This document shows, one piece after another, positions 37,701 to 52,700 of a stretch of DNA of 64,000 nt. The position numbers and the translations under genes are program-made. The notes under the pieces are model-generated. The model was not told the origin of the DNA and ran no database searches. It worked only from the letters and a program-made list of their open reading frames with translations. This stretch comes from Chondrosia reniformis (lineage: Eukaryota > Porifera > Demospongiae > Chondrillida > Chondrillidae): positions 7,247,001 to 7,311,000 of the forward strand of contig OX359195.1 of assembly GCA_947172415.1 (NCBI GenBank), given 5' to 3'. Each line of letters starts with the position of its first letter. Position 1 is the first letter of the stretch.

Positions 37701-40700
37701 TATAAATTCCTGAATATACGTAGTCCTATCACTTCATGTAATTATATTTTTCATAACAACTTAAGTGGAAAGAAGGATTTTACTCGAATAGTAATATTAG
37801 GTACTTATATACATTACATTTTGTTAGGTACACCATTAAGTGCTAAAGTAAGACTAACTGGTGGAGATACCGTAGCTGAAGGACGAATAGAAGTGCTGTT
37901 AAGCTCCAATGAAGCATGGGGCACCATTTGTGATGATCACTTTGACTACGCTGATGCACAAGTCATATGCAGAATGCTAGGATATGCTGGAACACTCAGG
38001 GTACAAAGCTTTGGGGCAGGAAGTGGTCCTATCTGGTTTGATGATGTGGCCTGTGAAGGAGATGAGTCTTCCATTTTAGAGTGTGGTCATGCTGGACTTG
38101 GTGATTCCAACTGTGGTCATGCTGAAGATATTGGTGTTGTATGTTTAGGTACGTAAGAATGTATAATATTACAAGATATTTCTCTACAGTTACTGAGTTT
38201 ATATAGGGCCAATCATTTTATATATAGGTGATGCAATCACTAGTGTACCAGTTAGGCTTGTTGGTGGCTCCTCTTCCACTGAAGGAAGAGTAGAGTTATC
38301 CATCAATGGAGAATGGGGTACAGTATGTAATGATGGATGGGATTTTGCAGATGCTAAAGTGGTTTGCAGAATGCTAGGTTACCCAGGTGTCATTGGTACA
38401 GCTGAAGTTGATACGTTTGGACAAGGAAGTGGAACTATATGGCTGGACAACGTTGACTGCTCAGGATATGAGTCATCTTTATCAGGATGCACCCACAAGG
38501 GATGGGGAGCTCAGCCTGGATGTGATCACTCTCAAGATGTCGGTGTCATCTGTTCTGGTAAGAGAATATTAACTACATACCTGACATGCAATGAAGTGCT
38601 ATTAGAGTATCAAATTCCATTTACACATTTGCAGCTTCAATTCCAAATGTTCAAGTACGATTAGCAGATGGAGATGACTCTTTAAGTGGTAGAGTTGAGG
38701 TGTTTTATAACAGTCAATGGGGAACCATTTGTGATGATGAATGGAGTTTTTCTAATTCAAAAGTTGTTTGTAGCATGTTAGGACATGGTGGTGTCATAAG
38801 AAGCTACACTCACGGAGGAGGTAGTGATCCAATCTGGTTGGATAATGTAAACTGCAGAGGAGATGAGACAAGTATCGCAGATTGTTTGCATGAAGGTTGG
38901 GCAGTAGAAGATTGTTCTCATTCTGAAGATATTGGAGTAGTCTGTTCAGGTATGCAAGTATCAATATATTTTATCAGTATTTATCTATTTCAAAACTCCC
39001 ACATGTACTGATCTAATGTTATTACTTGTGTTCCAAGGCCTTTAACAGGTATATATATATATGCAATTACATTCCTATACTGTATATATGTAAATGTGTA
39101 TTATGTTGAATTAATTAGTAGTATATATTATATGTATGTATATAACTTGTATTTGAGACACCTTAGAGATAACAATGTCATGTATTTCCTTTTAGACACA
39201 CAAGTAGAGTTCAGTGTTAGATTGGTGGGTGGATCCACTGCCTCTGAGGGTAGAGTAGAGGTAAATTACAATGGAACTTGGGGTACAGTCTGTGATGATG
39301 ATTGGGACTCGAACGATGGCAGAGTCATCTGTAGAATGTTAGGTTTTCCTGATGTGGTATCAATTAGTGGCCAAGCTGCCTTTGGAGAAGGAAGTGGATC
39401 CATTATTTTGGATGAGGTTGCTTGTAATGGCCATGAAAAAACCATAGCAGAATGCTCTCATAGTGGACTGGAAATCAATGATTGTGGCCACTCTGAAGAT
39501 GCTGGTGTAGTTTGTGCAGGTATAGATGATTATTGAGATATAACTTTTGTATGTACATGAACATGAGATATATACCATTTTCCTACATGTTATGCCTTTT
39601 TAAAAGAGCCTATAGGGGAACTAAACCTGAAGAGAGCTTTGGATGAAGATACAGGAGTCTTTTCTTCTTTCTTTTCCTTTCTTTCATCTTCTTCATGTAT
39701 ATATATAATCTGCTGCATGTGTTTTTCTCATTAAAATGATACTATAAACTACACTACTGTACAAGTAAAAGAAAAATGTAAAGTTAAGAAGCAAAAGATT
39801 ATTTAACATTTTTTTAGGAAATCAAATTACAAAACCTCAATGTGTGACTGTAATGGAAGGATCTTCTAACAGTGTTTCCTTGAATGTGTCTTGGTGTGGA
39901 ACCTGCGGTGTAACTTACATGGTAAGGTATTCCACATCTAGTGGAACTATTTCTGAGCCCCCATTAAGAGCTGCAAGTGTCTCAGTCACAAGTGGTAACT
40001 CTACTCTCTTAACTGGACTGAGCCTTGATACCACTTACTATGTGTGGGTGGCAGCGGTATCATCTGGTACTCAAGGACCTTACAGTAATAGAGTATCAGC
40101 TACAATAAGATCAGGTACGTATATATATAAGTATACAGGATGTACATATATATGTACGTACATATATATAGTTATATGCAATATTTTTTTCCTTCTCTTT
40201 ATATTTGTGTAGGTATGTATGTATATATATGAACAAATTATGTTATACGTATGTTGTTATGTCTATGTGTTATATATGTGTAAACCAAATGTTAATTCCT
40301 ACATTTAAAAATTGTCCAATTTAAAACATAAATATGTAATTGAAATGATTCTTCATGCACTAATAATGTAATTCAGAATCTACAAAAATTTAACTGATGA
40401 CAAAATCTTTGCTATAAATCCTGTGCAAAAGGTGTTATTAGAGATACAAGTTGACAGCAATCAAAGCTGGGGTACCCATGCAGGCTCCACATGCACAAGT
40501 TATTTAACTTGAAATACCTGGTTGTTTATGTGCATGGCCAAGTGTCACTCCCTGCAATTGAAAAATTAATAAATAGCACTTTTGTAAAATATACAATTCA
40601 TCAAACAAATTACTAAATCATAAAGGTACCTATAGTAAACAGTTGTTAATTTTTAAAAAATATGAAAGTTTATTTCTGTATTGCAATTGGTACATATATG

Positions 40701-43700
40701 TAAGTATGTATGTCATTTTTAGTACATTATTATTTACTAAATAATTCTCCATAATGGTAGTAGTTCCTGGACAAGTTAGCAATATCCAGATTACTCAGAC
40801 AGTATCCAATGGAATGACCAATTTAAGAGTTACATGGAATCAGCCAACCAGTGATCGTCCCATACAACACTATGAAGTACAGTACAGGAAACAAGGTGTA
40901 TCCAGTTGGACCTCAGTAACACCAAACCCAACCACCAGACAGACTATTATAAATAATGTGGATAAAGGTAGTGTTTATAATGTTCGAGTGAGAGCTGTGT
41001 CTGATGTTGGATCTGGACAGTGGAGAAGTGCTACTAGTCAGAGGACATATAGAGGTAGGCAATTAAGACATTTGATTTTTTATTTTATATATACGTATTA
41101 GAAGTATATGTCATTTCCATGTTATGATTTATATATTTTTAAAGCAATGTCAATTCCTAAATTGTTTTAATATGTACGTATTATAATGATTCTCCATATT
41201 GCTAATTGTTATGTAGTTCCACCGCAAATTAGCAATGTTCAGTTTAATCAGACAGTATCCAATGGAATGATCAATTTAAGGGTTACATGGAATCAGCCAA
41301 CCAGTGATCGTCCCATACAGCACTATGAAGTACAGTACAGGAAACAAGGTGTATCCAGTTGGACCTCAGTAACACCAAACCCAACCACCAGACAGACTAC
41401 TATAAATAATGTGGATAAAGGTAGTGTTTATAATGTTCAAGTGAGAGCTGTGTCTGATGTTGGATCTGGACAGTGGGGAAGTGCTACTAGTCAGAGGACA
41501 TATAGAGGTAGGCAAGACAGTTGAATGCTTTATTTTACGTATATTAGAGGTATATATCATTTCCATGTTATGATTAAAGCAATGTCAATTCCTATTAAAT
41601 AAATTGCTATAATATTTGTATTGTAATGATTCTCCATATTGCTATATAATTGTTATGTAGTTCCACCGCAAGTTAGCAATATTCAGTTTACTCAGATAGT
41701 GTCTAGTAGAATGATCAATTTAAGGGTTACATGGAATCAGCCAACCAGTGATCGTCCCATACAGCACTATGAAGTACAGTACAGGAAACAGGGTGTATCC
41801 AGTTGGACCTCAGTAACACCAAACCCAACCACCAGACAGACTATTATAAATAATGTGGATAAAGGTAGTGTTTTTAATGTTAGAGTGAGAGCTGTGTCTG
41901 ATGTTGGATCTGGACAGTGGAGAAATGCTACTAGTCAGAGGACATATGGAGGTAGGCAAGACAGTTGAATGTTTTATTTACGTATATTAGAGATATACTG
42001 TATGTCATTTCCATGTTATGATTAAAGCAATGTCAATTCCTATTATTTAAATTGCTATAATATTTGTATTGTAATGATTCTCCATATTGCTAATTGTTAT
42101 GTAGTTCCACTGCAAGTTAGCAATATCCAGATTACTCAGACAGTATCCAATGGAATGACCAATTTCCAAGTGACATGGAATCAGCCAACCAGTGATCGTC
42201 CCATACAGCACTATGAAGTACAGTACAGGAAACAAGGTGTATCCCGTTGGACCTCAGTAACACCAAACCCAACCACCAGACAGACTACTATAAGGAATGT
42301 GGATAAAGGTAGTGTTTATAATGTTCGAGTGAGAGCTGTGTCTGATGTTGGATCTGGACAGTGGGGAAGTGCTACTAGTCAGAGGACATATAGAGGTAGG
42401 CAAGACAGTTGAATGTTTTATTTACGTATATTAGAGTTATATGTCATTTCCATGTTATGATTAAAGCAATGTCAATTCCTATTAATTAAATTGCTATAAT
42501 ATTTGTATTGTAGTGATTCTCCATATTGCTATATAATTGTTATGTAGTTCCACCGCAAGTTAGCAATATTCAGTTTACTCAGATAGTGTCTAGTAGAATG
42601 ATCAATTTAAGCGTTACATGGAATCAGCCAACCAGTGATCGTCCCATACAGCACTATGAAGTACAGTACAGGAAACAGGGTGTATCCAGTTGGACCTCAG
42701 TAACACCAAACCCAACCACCAGACAGACTATTATAAATAATGTGGATAAAGGTAGTGTTTTTAATGTTAGAGTGAGAGCTGTGTCTGATGTTGGATCTGG
42801 ACAGTGGAGAAATGCTACTAGTCAGAGGACATATGGAGGTAGGCAAGACAGTTGAATGTTTTATTTACGTATATTAGAGATATACTGTATGTCATTTCCA
42901 TGTTATGATTAAAGCAATGTCAATTCCTATTATTTAAATTGCCATAATATTTGTATTGTAATGATTCTCCATATTGCTAATTGTTATGTAGTTCCACCGC
43001 AAGTTAGCAATATCCAGATTACTCAGACAGTATCCAATGGAATGACCAATTTCCAAGTGACATGGAATCAGCCAACCAGTGATCGTCCCATACAGCACTA
43101 TGAAGTACAGTACAGGAAACAAGGTGTATCCCGTTGGACCTCAGTAACACCAAACCCAACCACCAGACAGACTACTATAAGGAATGTGGATAAAGGTAGT
43201 GTTTATAATGTTCGAGTGAGAGCTGTGTCTGATGTTGGATCTGGACAGTGGGGAAGTGCTACTAGTCAAAGGACATATAGAGGTAGGCAAGACAGTTGAA
43301 TGTTTTATTTACGTATATTAGAGTTATATGTCATTTCCATGTTATGATTAAAGCAATGTCAATTCCTATTAATTAAATTGCTATAATATTTGTATTGTAG
43401 TGATTCTCCATATTGCTATATAATTGTTATGTAGTTCCACCGCAAGTTAGCAATATTCAGTTTACTCAGATAGTGTCTAGTAGAATGATCAATTTAAGGG
43501 TTACATGGAATCAGCCAACCAGTGATCGTCCCATACAGCACTATGAAGTACAGTACAGGAAACAGGGTGTATCCAGTTGGACCTCAGTAACACCAAACCC
43601 AACCACCAGACAGACTATTATAAATAATGTGGATAAAGGTAGTGTTTTTAATGTTAGAGTGAGAGCTGTGTCTAATGTTGGATCTGGACAGTGGAGAAAT

Positions 43701-46700
43701 GCTACTAGTCAGAGGACATATGGAGGTAGGCAAGACAGTTGATTTTTTTATTTACGTATATTAGAGATACATATGTCATTTCCATGTTATGATTAAAGCA
43801 ATGTCAATTCCTATTATTTAAATTGCCATAATATTTGTATTGTAATGATTCTCCATATTGCTAATTGTTATGTAGTTCCACTGCAAGTTAGCAATATCCA
43901 GATTACTCAGACAGTATCCAATGGAATGACCAATTTCCAAGTGACATGGAATCAGCCAACCAGTGATCGTCCCATACAGCACTATGAAGTACAGTACAGG
44001 AAACAAGGTGTATCCCGTTGGACCTCAGTAACACCAAACCCAACCACCAGACAGACTACTATAAGGAATGTGGATAAAGGTAGTGTTTATAATGTTCGAG
44101 TGAGAGCTGTGTCTGATGTTGGATCTGGACAGTGGGGAAGTGCTACTAGTCAGAGGACATATAGAGGTAGGCAAGACAGTTGAATGTTTTATTTACGTAT
44201 ATTAGAGGTATATGTCATTTCCATGTTATGATTAAAGCAATGTCAATTCCTATTAAATAAATTGCTATAATATTTGTATTGTAGTGATTCTCCATATTGC
44301 TATATAATTGTTATGTAGTTCCACCGCAAGTTAGCAATATTCAGTTTACTCAGATAGTGTCTAGTAGAATGATCAATTTAAGGGTTACATGGAATCAGCC
44401 AACCAGTGATCGTCCCATACAGCACTATGAAGTACAGTACAGGAAACAGGGTGTATCCAGTTGGACCTCAGTAACACCAAACCCAACCACCAGACAGACT
44501 ATTATAAATAATGTGGATAAAGGTAGTGTTTTTAATGTTAGAGTGAGAGCTGTGTCTGATGTTGGATCTGGACAGTGGAGAAATGCTACTAGTCAGAGGA
44601 CATATGAAGGTAGGCAAGACAGTTGAATGTTTTATTTACGTATATTAGAGATATACTGTATGTCATTTCCATGTTATGATTAAAGCAATGTCAATTCCTA
44701 TTATTTAAATTGCTATAATATTTGTATTGTAATGATTCTCCATATTGCTAATTGTTATGTAGTTCCACTGCAAGTTAGCAATATCCAGATTACTCAGACA
44801 GTATCCAATGGAATGACCAATTTCCAAGTGACATGGAATCAGCCAACCAGTGATCGTCCCATACAGCACTATGAAGTACAGTACAGGAAACAAGGTGTAT
44901 CCCGTTGGACCTCAGTAACACCAAACCCAACCACCAGACAGACTACTATAAGGAATGTGGATAAAGGTAGTGTTTATAATGTTCGAGTGAGAGCTGTGTC
45001 TGATGTTGGATCTGGACAGTGGGGAAGTGCTACTAGTCAAAGGACATATAGAGGTAGGCAAGACAGTTGAATGCTTTATTTTACGTATATTAGAGGTATA
45101 TGTCATTTCCATGTTATGATTAAAGCAATGTCAATTCCTATTAATTAAATTGCTATAATATTTGTATTGTAGTGATTCTCCATATTGCTATATAATTGTT
45201 ATGTAGTTCCACCGCAAGTTAGCAATATTCAGTTTACTCAGATAGTGTCTAGTAGAATGATCAATTTAAGGGTTACATGGAATCAGCCAACCAGTGATCG
45301 TCCCATACAGCACTATGAAGTACAGTACAGGAAGCAAGGTGTATCCAGTTGGACCTCAGTAACACCAAACCCAACCACCAGACAGACTATTATAAATAAT
45401 GTGGATAAAGGTAGTGTTTATAATGTTCAAGTGAGAGCTGTGTCTGATGTTGGATCTGGACAGTGGAGAAATGCTACTAGTCAAAGGACATATAGAGGTA
45501 GGCAAGACAGTTGAATGTTTTATTTTACGTATATTAGAGGTATATATCATGTCCATGTTATAATTAAAGCAATGTCAATTCCTATTATTTAAATTGCTAT
45601 AATATTTGTATTGTAATGATTCTCCATATTGCTAATTGTTATGTAGTTCCACTGCAAGTTAGCAATATCCAGATTACTCAGACAGTATCCAATGGAATGA
45701 CCAATTTCCAAGTGACATGGAATCAGCCAACCAGTGATCGTCCCATACAACACTATGAAGTACAGTACAGGAAACAAGGTGTATCCAGTTGGACCTCAGT
45801 AACACCAAACCCAACCACCAGACAGACTACTATAAGGAATGTGGATAAAGGTAGTGTTTATAATGTTCAAGTGAGAGCTGTGTCTGATGTTGGATCTGGA
45901 CAGTGGGAAAGTGCTACTAGTCAAAGGACATATAGAGGTAGGCAAGATAGTTCTATAATTATAGGAGGTAAATAATGTATTTGGTATTATTTATTAATCC
46001 AACGTTGTATAACAATGAACTCTGCTGTTAAATAATGTATAATTCATAAATAACCAGAAATATACATGTGTTGCTGTAACAAAGGCAAGAAGGTAATTAT
46101 TGTAATAATTTGTGTAACAGCAACATTAGATCTTCGGTATAGAAAATTTCAACCCATAGGTCTTCATCAGCAGTAGATCTAATGTGGCTGTTGCTCAATA
46201 GTGTTTATATTTCAAATATAAATTTGAGTCACAAATATTTTCAGCATTATTTATTCTCTATATTATAGTTCCCAGTACAGTAACAGGTTTATCACTACAG
46301 CACAGAATAGTTTCCAGCAATCCAGCTATCCTAATCTCTTGGACCAGACCTTCAAGTGAAAGACCTGTTCTACATTATGAAGTACAGTACAGGATCAACG
46401 GTACCGATAGTTGGAGCATCCTATCACCAAACCCTAATACTACATCGACAACTCTGCAATCACTTCAACTTGACACTGCCTATGAGGTTAGAGTGAGAGC
46501 TGTGTCTGATATTGGGATTGGAGGATGGAGCATCATTGTCAGTGGAGATACACATAGCAGTAAGTGAATATTAGTTCTTTAATTATTGCATGATTATTGA
46601 CAAATTAATCCACTCTTATACATACGTATACATACGTACATACATACGTACTCTTATACATACGTATATCTTACCAACTTAAAGTCTAGTAGTGTAGATT

Positions 46701-49700
46701 AGGATGCAAGCAGGACCAATTTTGTTTACATTCAATGGTAGGCTACAGTTGTGTAATACTTTTCCTTAAAAAAACCCAAGTAAATGTTAAAGGGATGTTT
46801 GTACCTATATTTTATTCCAATCCATATATCACTTGAATCCTTTAGTACCCGATCAAGCCACTAATGTAATGCTAGTCCAGAGTATCACATCTGGACAGCC
46901 TTCTCTTAACGTCACCTGGACTCCTCCTTCAAGTGATCAAGCAATACTGTATTATGAAGTAGAGTATAAAGTTAGTACCTCAGACAGTTGGACATCGCAG
47001 ACTCCAAATCCAACAGCTACATCAACTGTGTTGGAAGGTCTTCAAATTGGGATATCTTATAAAGTGAGAGTGAGAGCTGTGTCTGAACTTGGGAGTGGAA
47101 CATGGAGCAGTGAAGTTCAAAGTGTTACATTTGATAGTAAGTCAGCTGCTCTAAATAAGTGTCAAAAGCTGCTCTAAATAAGTGTCCAAAGCTGCTTAAA
47201 TAAGTGTCCAAAGCTGAGACGACTGTACTAAATTCTTCTTTTTTTATAAAAATTCTGCATGCTCTGCACTATACAACATATGGCAATAGACCTTAATATA
47301 TTATTAGAGCTATAGATAAGGCTACGTAAGTATGGTACTTCATCTCGTCATTCAGAGGAAAATGATCAGATGGAGACAGACAGTATTTCTGATATTTCAT
47401 GAAAAATCTAATACTGTATACCATTTTCCTACATGCTATGCCTATTCTTTAAAAAGCCTATAGGGGAACTGAGCCTGAAGGGTGAAGATACAGGAGTCTT
47501 TTCTTTCTTCATTTCCTTTCAACTTCTTTCATCTTCTTCTCCACTGGGTCAGACAGCTGTTTCTGGGAATTCCACCCAGCAGTGATACTGGGAGTCTTTG
47601 TCTTTTTCTTTATCTTGTACTATTCATCAGCTACTTAAGGAGTATTTAATTTGTTGGCCCATGTAATCCTCTCAGTATATATATATACATTAATCATTCC
47701 ACATATATATGTGTTATACAGTTCCTAGTACTACAAGAGGTCTCATGTTGCAAAATAAAGTGATTTCCGCAAAACCGGCAATACTAGTTTTCTGGAGTCC
47801 ACCTTCAAGCGATAGAGTTATTCTACATTATGAAGTGCAGTACAGAGTCAATGGCACCGCCAGTTGGAGTATGCTGTCTCCAGATCCAACTACTACATCA
47901 GCCAATCTACCCAATCTTCAACTCAGAACTGTTTACCAAGTGAGAGTGAGAGCTGTGTCTGATCTAGGTAATGGTGCATGGAGCAGCGAAATTGAAGAGA
48001 CTACAGAAAATGGTATGTACTTCTAACAATATTTCCAGATCAAAATGTTGTATATATATACATATATAAGTACTGTATATGCATATATATGCATATGTAA
48101 AGAAATAACTTAGTTTATTAAGATGTTTTTGTATGTTCATATGTATGTATGTACATATGGATAATCTAGAGCACAATTTCTTAAAGACATGGTGGATTTT
48201 CCACAAAAGCTTGAGTTAGCAATTGGTCCTCTAAAAGCCTTTGGTCCTTGGGTAGAATTTCCACCTCAGCTACAGTACATCTGAGATGCTGCAACAGTCT
48301 ATGTGTGTGCATACGTACATACATATAATAACCCAACATTGATACGTACATATATAGATAAGATTAGCAATTCAATTTGTTGGTTTTCAGTTCCAGGTAA
48401 AGTGTCTAATATAATGGCATCTGCAAGTATTGTATCTGGACAACCATCTATAAATGTCCAATGGAATCCACCTTCAAGTGACCAAGCAATAGTTTATTAT
48501 GAAGTAGAGTTTAAAATCAGCACAAGAAACAGATGGACAACACATGGTTCAAACATAACATCAAATTTGACTAGTTTGACTGGTCTGAATCTCGGAGAGA
48601 GGTACCAAGTAAGAGTAAGAGCTGTCTCTGTTCTTGGAAGCGGAGACTGGAGTGATACAGTGGAAGAGGTCACTTACAATGGTAATTCAGTCTCTACTTG
48701 AGTGTGTCCCTTATAACACACACTCTTCCTCTTCTTATGGTTCCACTAGTTCCTAGAGCTCCATCCAGTGTGTCACTGCAAAATTCTGTGGTTTCCAGCA
48801 ATCCAGCCATTTCCATCTCCTGGACTAAACCACCAAGCGATAGAACTATTCTACACTATGAAGTACAATATAAGATCAATACTACATCTACTTGGAGTGT
48901 ACTTTCACTTAACATTTCTACTACATCTGCTACACTGAAAACAGTACAGTTAGGAAGTGCTTATGAAATACGAGTGAGGGCTGTGTCTGATCTTGGAAGT
49001 GGAGTGTGGAGTGAGGTTGCTAATATAGTAACAATAAATAGTAAGTGTTAAATCACTAATTTTTGTAATATGTTGCACTCTACCTGTAACATGTACACTG
49101 TATGTACATATAAAGGCTATTACTATAAGGTTTATAAGATTTAACATAGATTTTCGCTTCACTTCTTAACACGGCACACTTTTAACTATATATTTATGTA
49201 TAATTCCGAAATATTATATTCTCTTAGCACCAGATCAAGTGACTAATGTAATGCTAGTCCAGAGTATCACATCTGGACAGCCTTCTCTTAACGTCACCTG
49301 GACTCCTCCTTCAAGTGATCAAGCAATACTGTATTATGAAGTAGAGTATAAAGTTAGTACCTCAGACAGTTGGACATCGCAGACTCCAAATCCAACAGCT
49401 ACATCAACTGTGTTGGAAGGTCTTCAAATTGGGATATCTTATAAAGTGAGAGTGAGAGCTGTGTCTGAGCTTGGGAATGGAACATGGAGCAGTGAAGCAG
49501 AAAAACCTACTTTCAATAGTAAGACCAACATATATACACATACATTACTTGATAATGTGAACCAATTTAAAGTCTTTCTAATTATTCAGCTTGCAGTTAA
49601 TAAGTAACTGAAAATATTTTCTGCTCCCATATTATTTCCCTATAAATATTAATCCTGTGTAAAGGTTGGTTTCAGCATGCACAATCAATTTAATTTCTTT

Positions 49701-52700
49701 CTATAGTTCCTAGGCCTCCTACAGAACTGTCATTGCAAAGGACATTGGATTCCAACAATCCAGCATTTGCTGTAACCTGGGTTCATTCTTCTACAAGTGG
49801 TAGCCCTATTCTGCATTACGAAGTGCAATACAGAGTTAGTGGCACAGCGAGCTGGAGTGCACTATCATCAAACCCAACTACTACATCTGCTACATTGTCA
49901 TCACTTCAAACTGGAACATCTTACCAAGTGAGAGTGAGAGCAATTTCAGAAATTGGAAGTGGCAATTGGTCTGACTATGTGTCAGAGACTACATATAATG
50001 GTATGAATAAACTGTACCTTTATGCGTTATGTATATATGTATATATGCTGTATATAGACTTTTCACTTTACTGTAAAACATATTTATCTTCCAAAGTTCC
50101 TGAAGCAATCGGACCAGCGACTGTACTTCAATCTGGAGATCCTACTTCACCTTCACTCAACATTTCTTGGTCAGTACCTCCAAGTGACCTTCCAGTGCTT
50201 TACTATGGAGTGAACTATCGGAGGAACAATACACGACTCAAATGGCTTGAATATAATACAACTGATACAATAGCTATTTTGAACAATCTTCAGTCAGGAA
50301 CTGTTTATGAAATCAGGATATATGCAGTATCTGTACTTGGCAAAGGAGAATATCGCTCAGTATATAGTGTAACCACCTTTAAAGGTAAGAAAGAATCTTT
50401 GGTCTTCACTGTTATGTATACGTAAGTGCTTATGTGTTTACACACATATATAGCATGTATAGAAAGAGGGTAGGTTGTATCATACTTATGTACGCTTCCT
50501 TTTTAGGCTTATTCACATCAAGTGTCGGTAAGAACAAGGTTATACTGTACATACGTATTATACATAATATACATAACATATAGTATATGGATTGTTTACG
50601 TACATCCCTACTTTGAGAGTACTACCGTGCTCTATCCAAATTGAGGTTGATAGGTTTCAATCTTATACAAACCTATCTTCCCTATAGAGTCATCTTCTTC
50701 CGATGCAACAGCACCAACAAGTAGTGAGAGTGAGTGTCCAATATATTACTGTGCAGTATTTTTGGAATTGCACAGAACATTGTACAATATGGTATATATA
50801 TAATATTTTAAACATATACGTATATCTATTCTACAGTTATACCCACTTCTACAAGCACAACATCGTCAACAACAATTACTCCTACCCCACCCCCACCTAG
50901 TAAGTTAGTAAATGTATATATTTCCTACCCCACCCACACCTAGTAAGTTATATTTCCTACCCCACCCCCACCTAGTAAGTTATATTTCCTACCCCACCCC
51001 CACCTAGTAAGTTATATTTCCTACCCACCCCCACCTAGTAAGTTATATTTCCTACCCCACCCCCACCTAGTAAGTTATATTTCCTACCCCACCCCCACCT
51101 AGTAAGTTATATTTCCTACCCCACCCCCACCTAGTAAGTTATATTTCCTACCCCACCCCCACCTAGTAAGTTATATTTCCTACCCCACCCCCACCTAGTA
51201 AGTGTATATACAAACTTATGCATACGTATATACTATATGTTACTTTATATCTCTGATATTATGTTTAGGTTGTCCAGAAATATTTATGTTCACTGGAGCT
51301 TTAGTTGGTGAGATCCAGTCCATACCATGTTCTTCTCTGAGCCCAAACCTCTACGGTGGTAGAATAACTATCGAGTGCCTGGAGAGTGGAATGTGGGGCA
51401 CACTGGATATTTCACAGTGCACATTCAAAAAGGAAGGAGTAAATGGTCTTCTTCTTGTTGAAGTAACTGAGGAATCTAAAGTGCTTTATGTAAGGGGTTC
51501 CATATTTTATACAGTATTAATACATACTCCAGGGTAAATCCTTTTTCTATCAAATAGTCCCATCAGATTGTAAATGGAACATCATATTCTGTCATAGTCC
51601 TTGAAAATCCTGATATCAGCGAAGTCAATAACAATCTCAAAGAGAAAGGATTTGATGGATCAATGCTATTTATGGATAAACTAGGTATATACGTACAGTC
51701 TGTATAACTTTTGGGATGGTACATCCTTCGACTTTTGAGTGTTTAAAAACGCAGTTTTGTTTCATTTCTTGGTCAAACATTTCGACCCTGGGGATCTTCT
51801 TCAGTGACTGAGGTATCATCCCAAAGATAGGTTTGATGCAGTTAGAAGGAATCTTTATTCTAGCCAAGTAATGTGAAATGTTTATTGTGGTTTGTTGGTA
51901 CATAATTAAACCAATTGGGATGTATATGCATATAAATATGTAATGTACGTATGTATAGTTATTATAAAAGGGAGGGTTTGTAAGAGTGTCAATCTATATA
52001 TTATATTCTCAGATGAATGCAGCTGTTGTGACACAAATTCAATAATAATTTCTGGATCCCTCAACGATTCTTATTCTGTCTGCTTTGGAAGTATTGGATC
52101 ACAATCAGCTTGCACATGTAGGGGAGAAGATAATATAGTAAGTATGAGTCAATGTATTTATATATATTATATTATGTATATATAGATCACTGTGTATATA
52201 TATATATTCTGTATTATGAATAATATAGAACATATAATCATTTCCTGTAGATATGGTCGACGTGTTTCATGTGTGACTAAGTAATCAATTGATTAAAGGA
52301 AACTGTATTCCTTGACGTTTTATGTACTTATATATATACACAATGAAGTGGGTAACCGGTATATTTTATATACTTATGTATATTATAAATCTAAAACTAC
52401 ACCTATGACCTATGACCTATGACCTATGACCTACAACTATAAGATAGGGAATTAAACATAAAGAGTTTTGGATATAGACAAATCTTAATTAAAAGCCTCT
52501 GTTCCACTGGGTTGTGTGAAGATTAGTAGTATATTTATTCTCCAGTGTAAAGCTCTTTACATTACTACTGCGGATCAAATGTGCACTTTGGATGTGGATG
52601 AAGATGGAATACCTGATTCCAAGGTGAATAGCTTCGTATATATTTCTGCTGATGATCATACGTATATACATATATTGTACTTACTGCACTAAAGTGACTA

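Larger units (their letters stand above)
46269..50384 (+). other. eight further FN3 exons, alternating two types
   Basis: Exons 46269-46559, 46846-47136, 47722-48012, 48391-48681, 48750-49040, 49228-49518, 49707-50000 and 50097-50384. Six are exactly 291 bp, the last two 294 and 288. Odd members share (L/S)LQ...NPA(I/F)...W and LHYEVQYR. Even members share Q/S-xx-SGQPS(L/I)NV.W and YYEVE(Y/F)K (the last one diverges). The second and sixth are almost identical. All carry the YxVRVRAVS...W core. Confidence 0.93.

Noticed and set aside
42047-45777. Series of 62-66 aa reading frames on the minus strand
   Set aside because: They are the antisense of the repeated FN3 exons and are copied only because the array is copied.
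50385-51268. A gene boundary between the FN3 array and the 7TM half
   Set aside because: Three small linker exons at 50507, 50688 and 50837 keep phase 1 through the gap, and no start or poly(A) signal is evident. cDNA would settle it.
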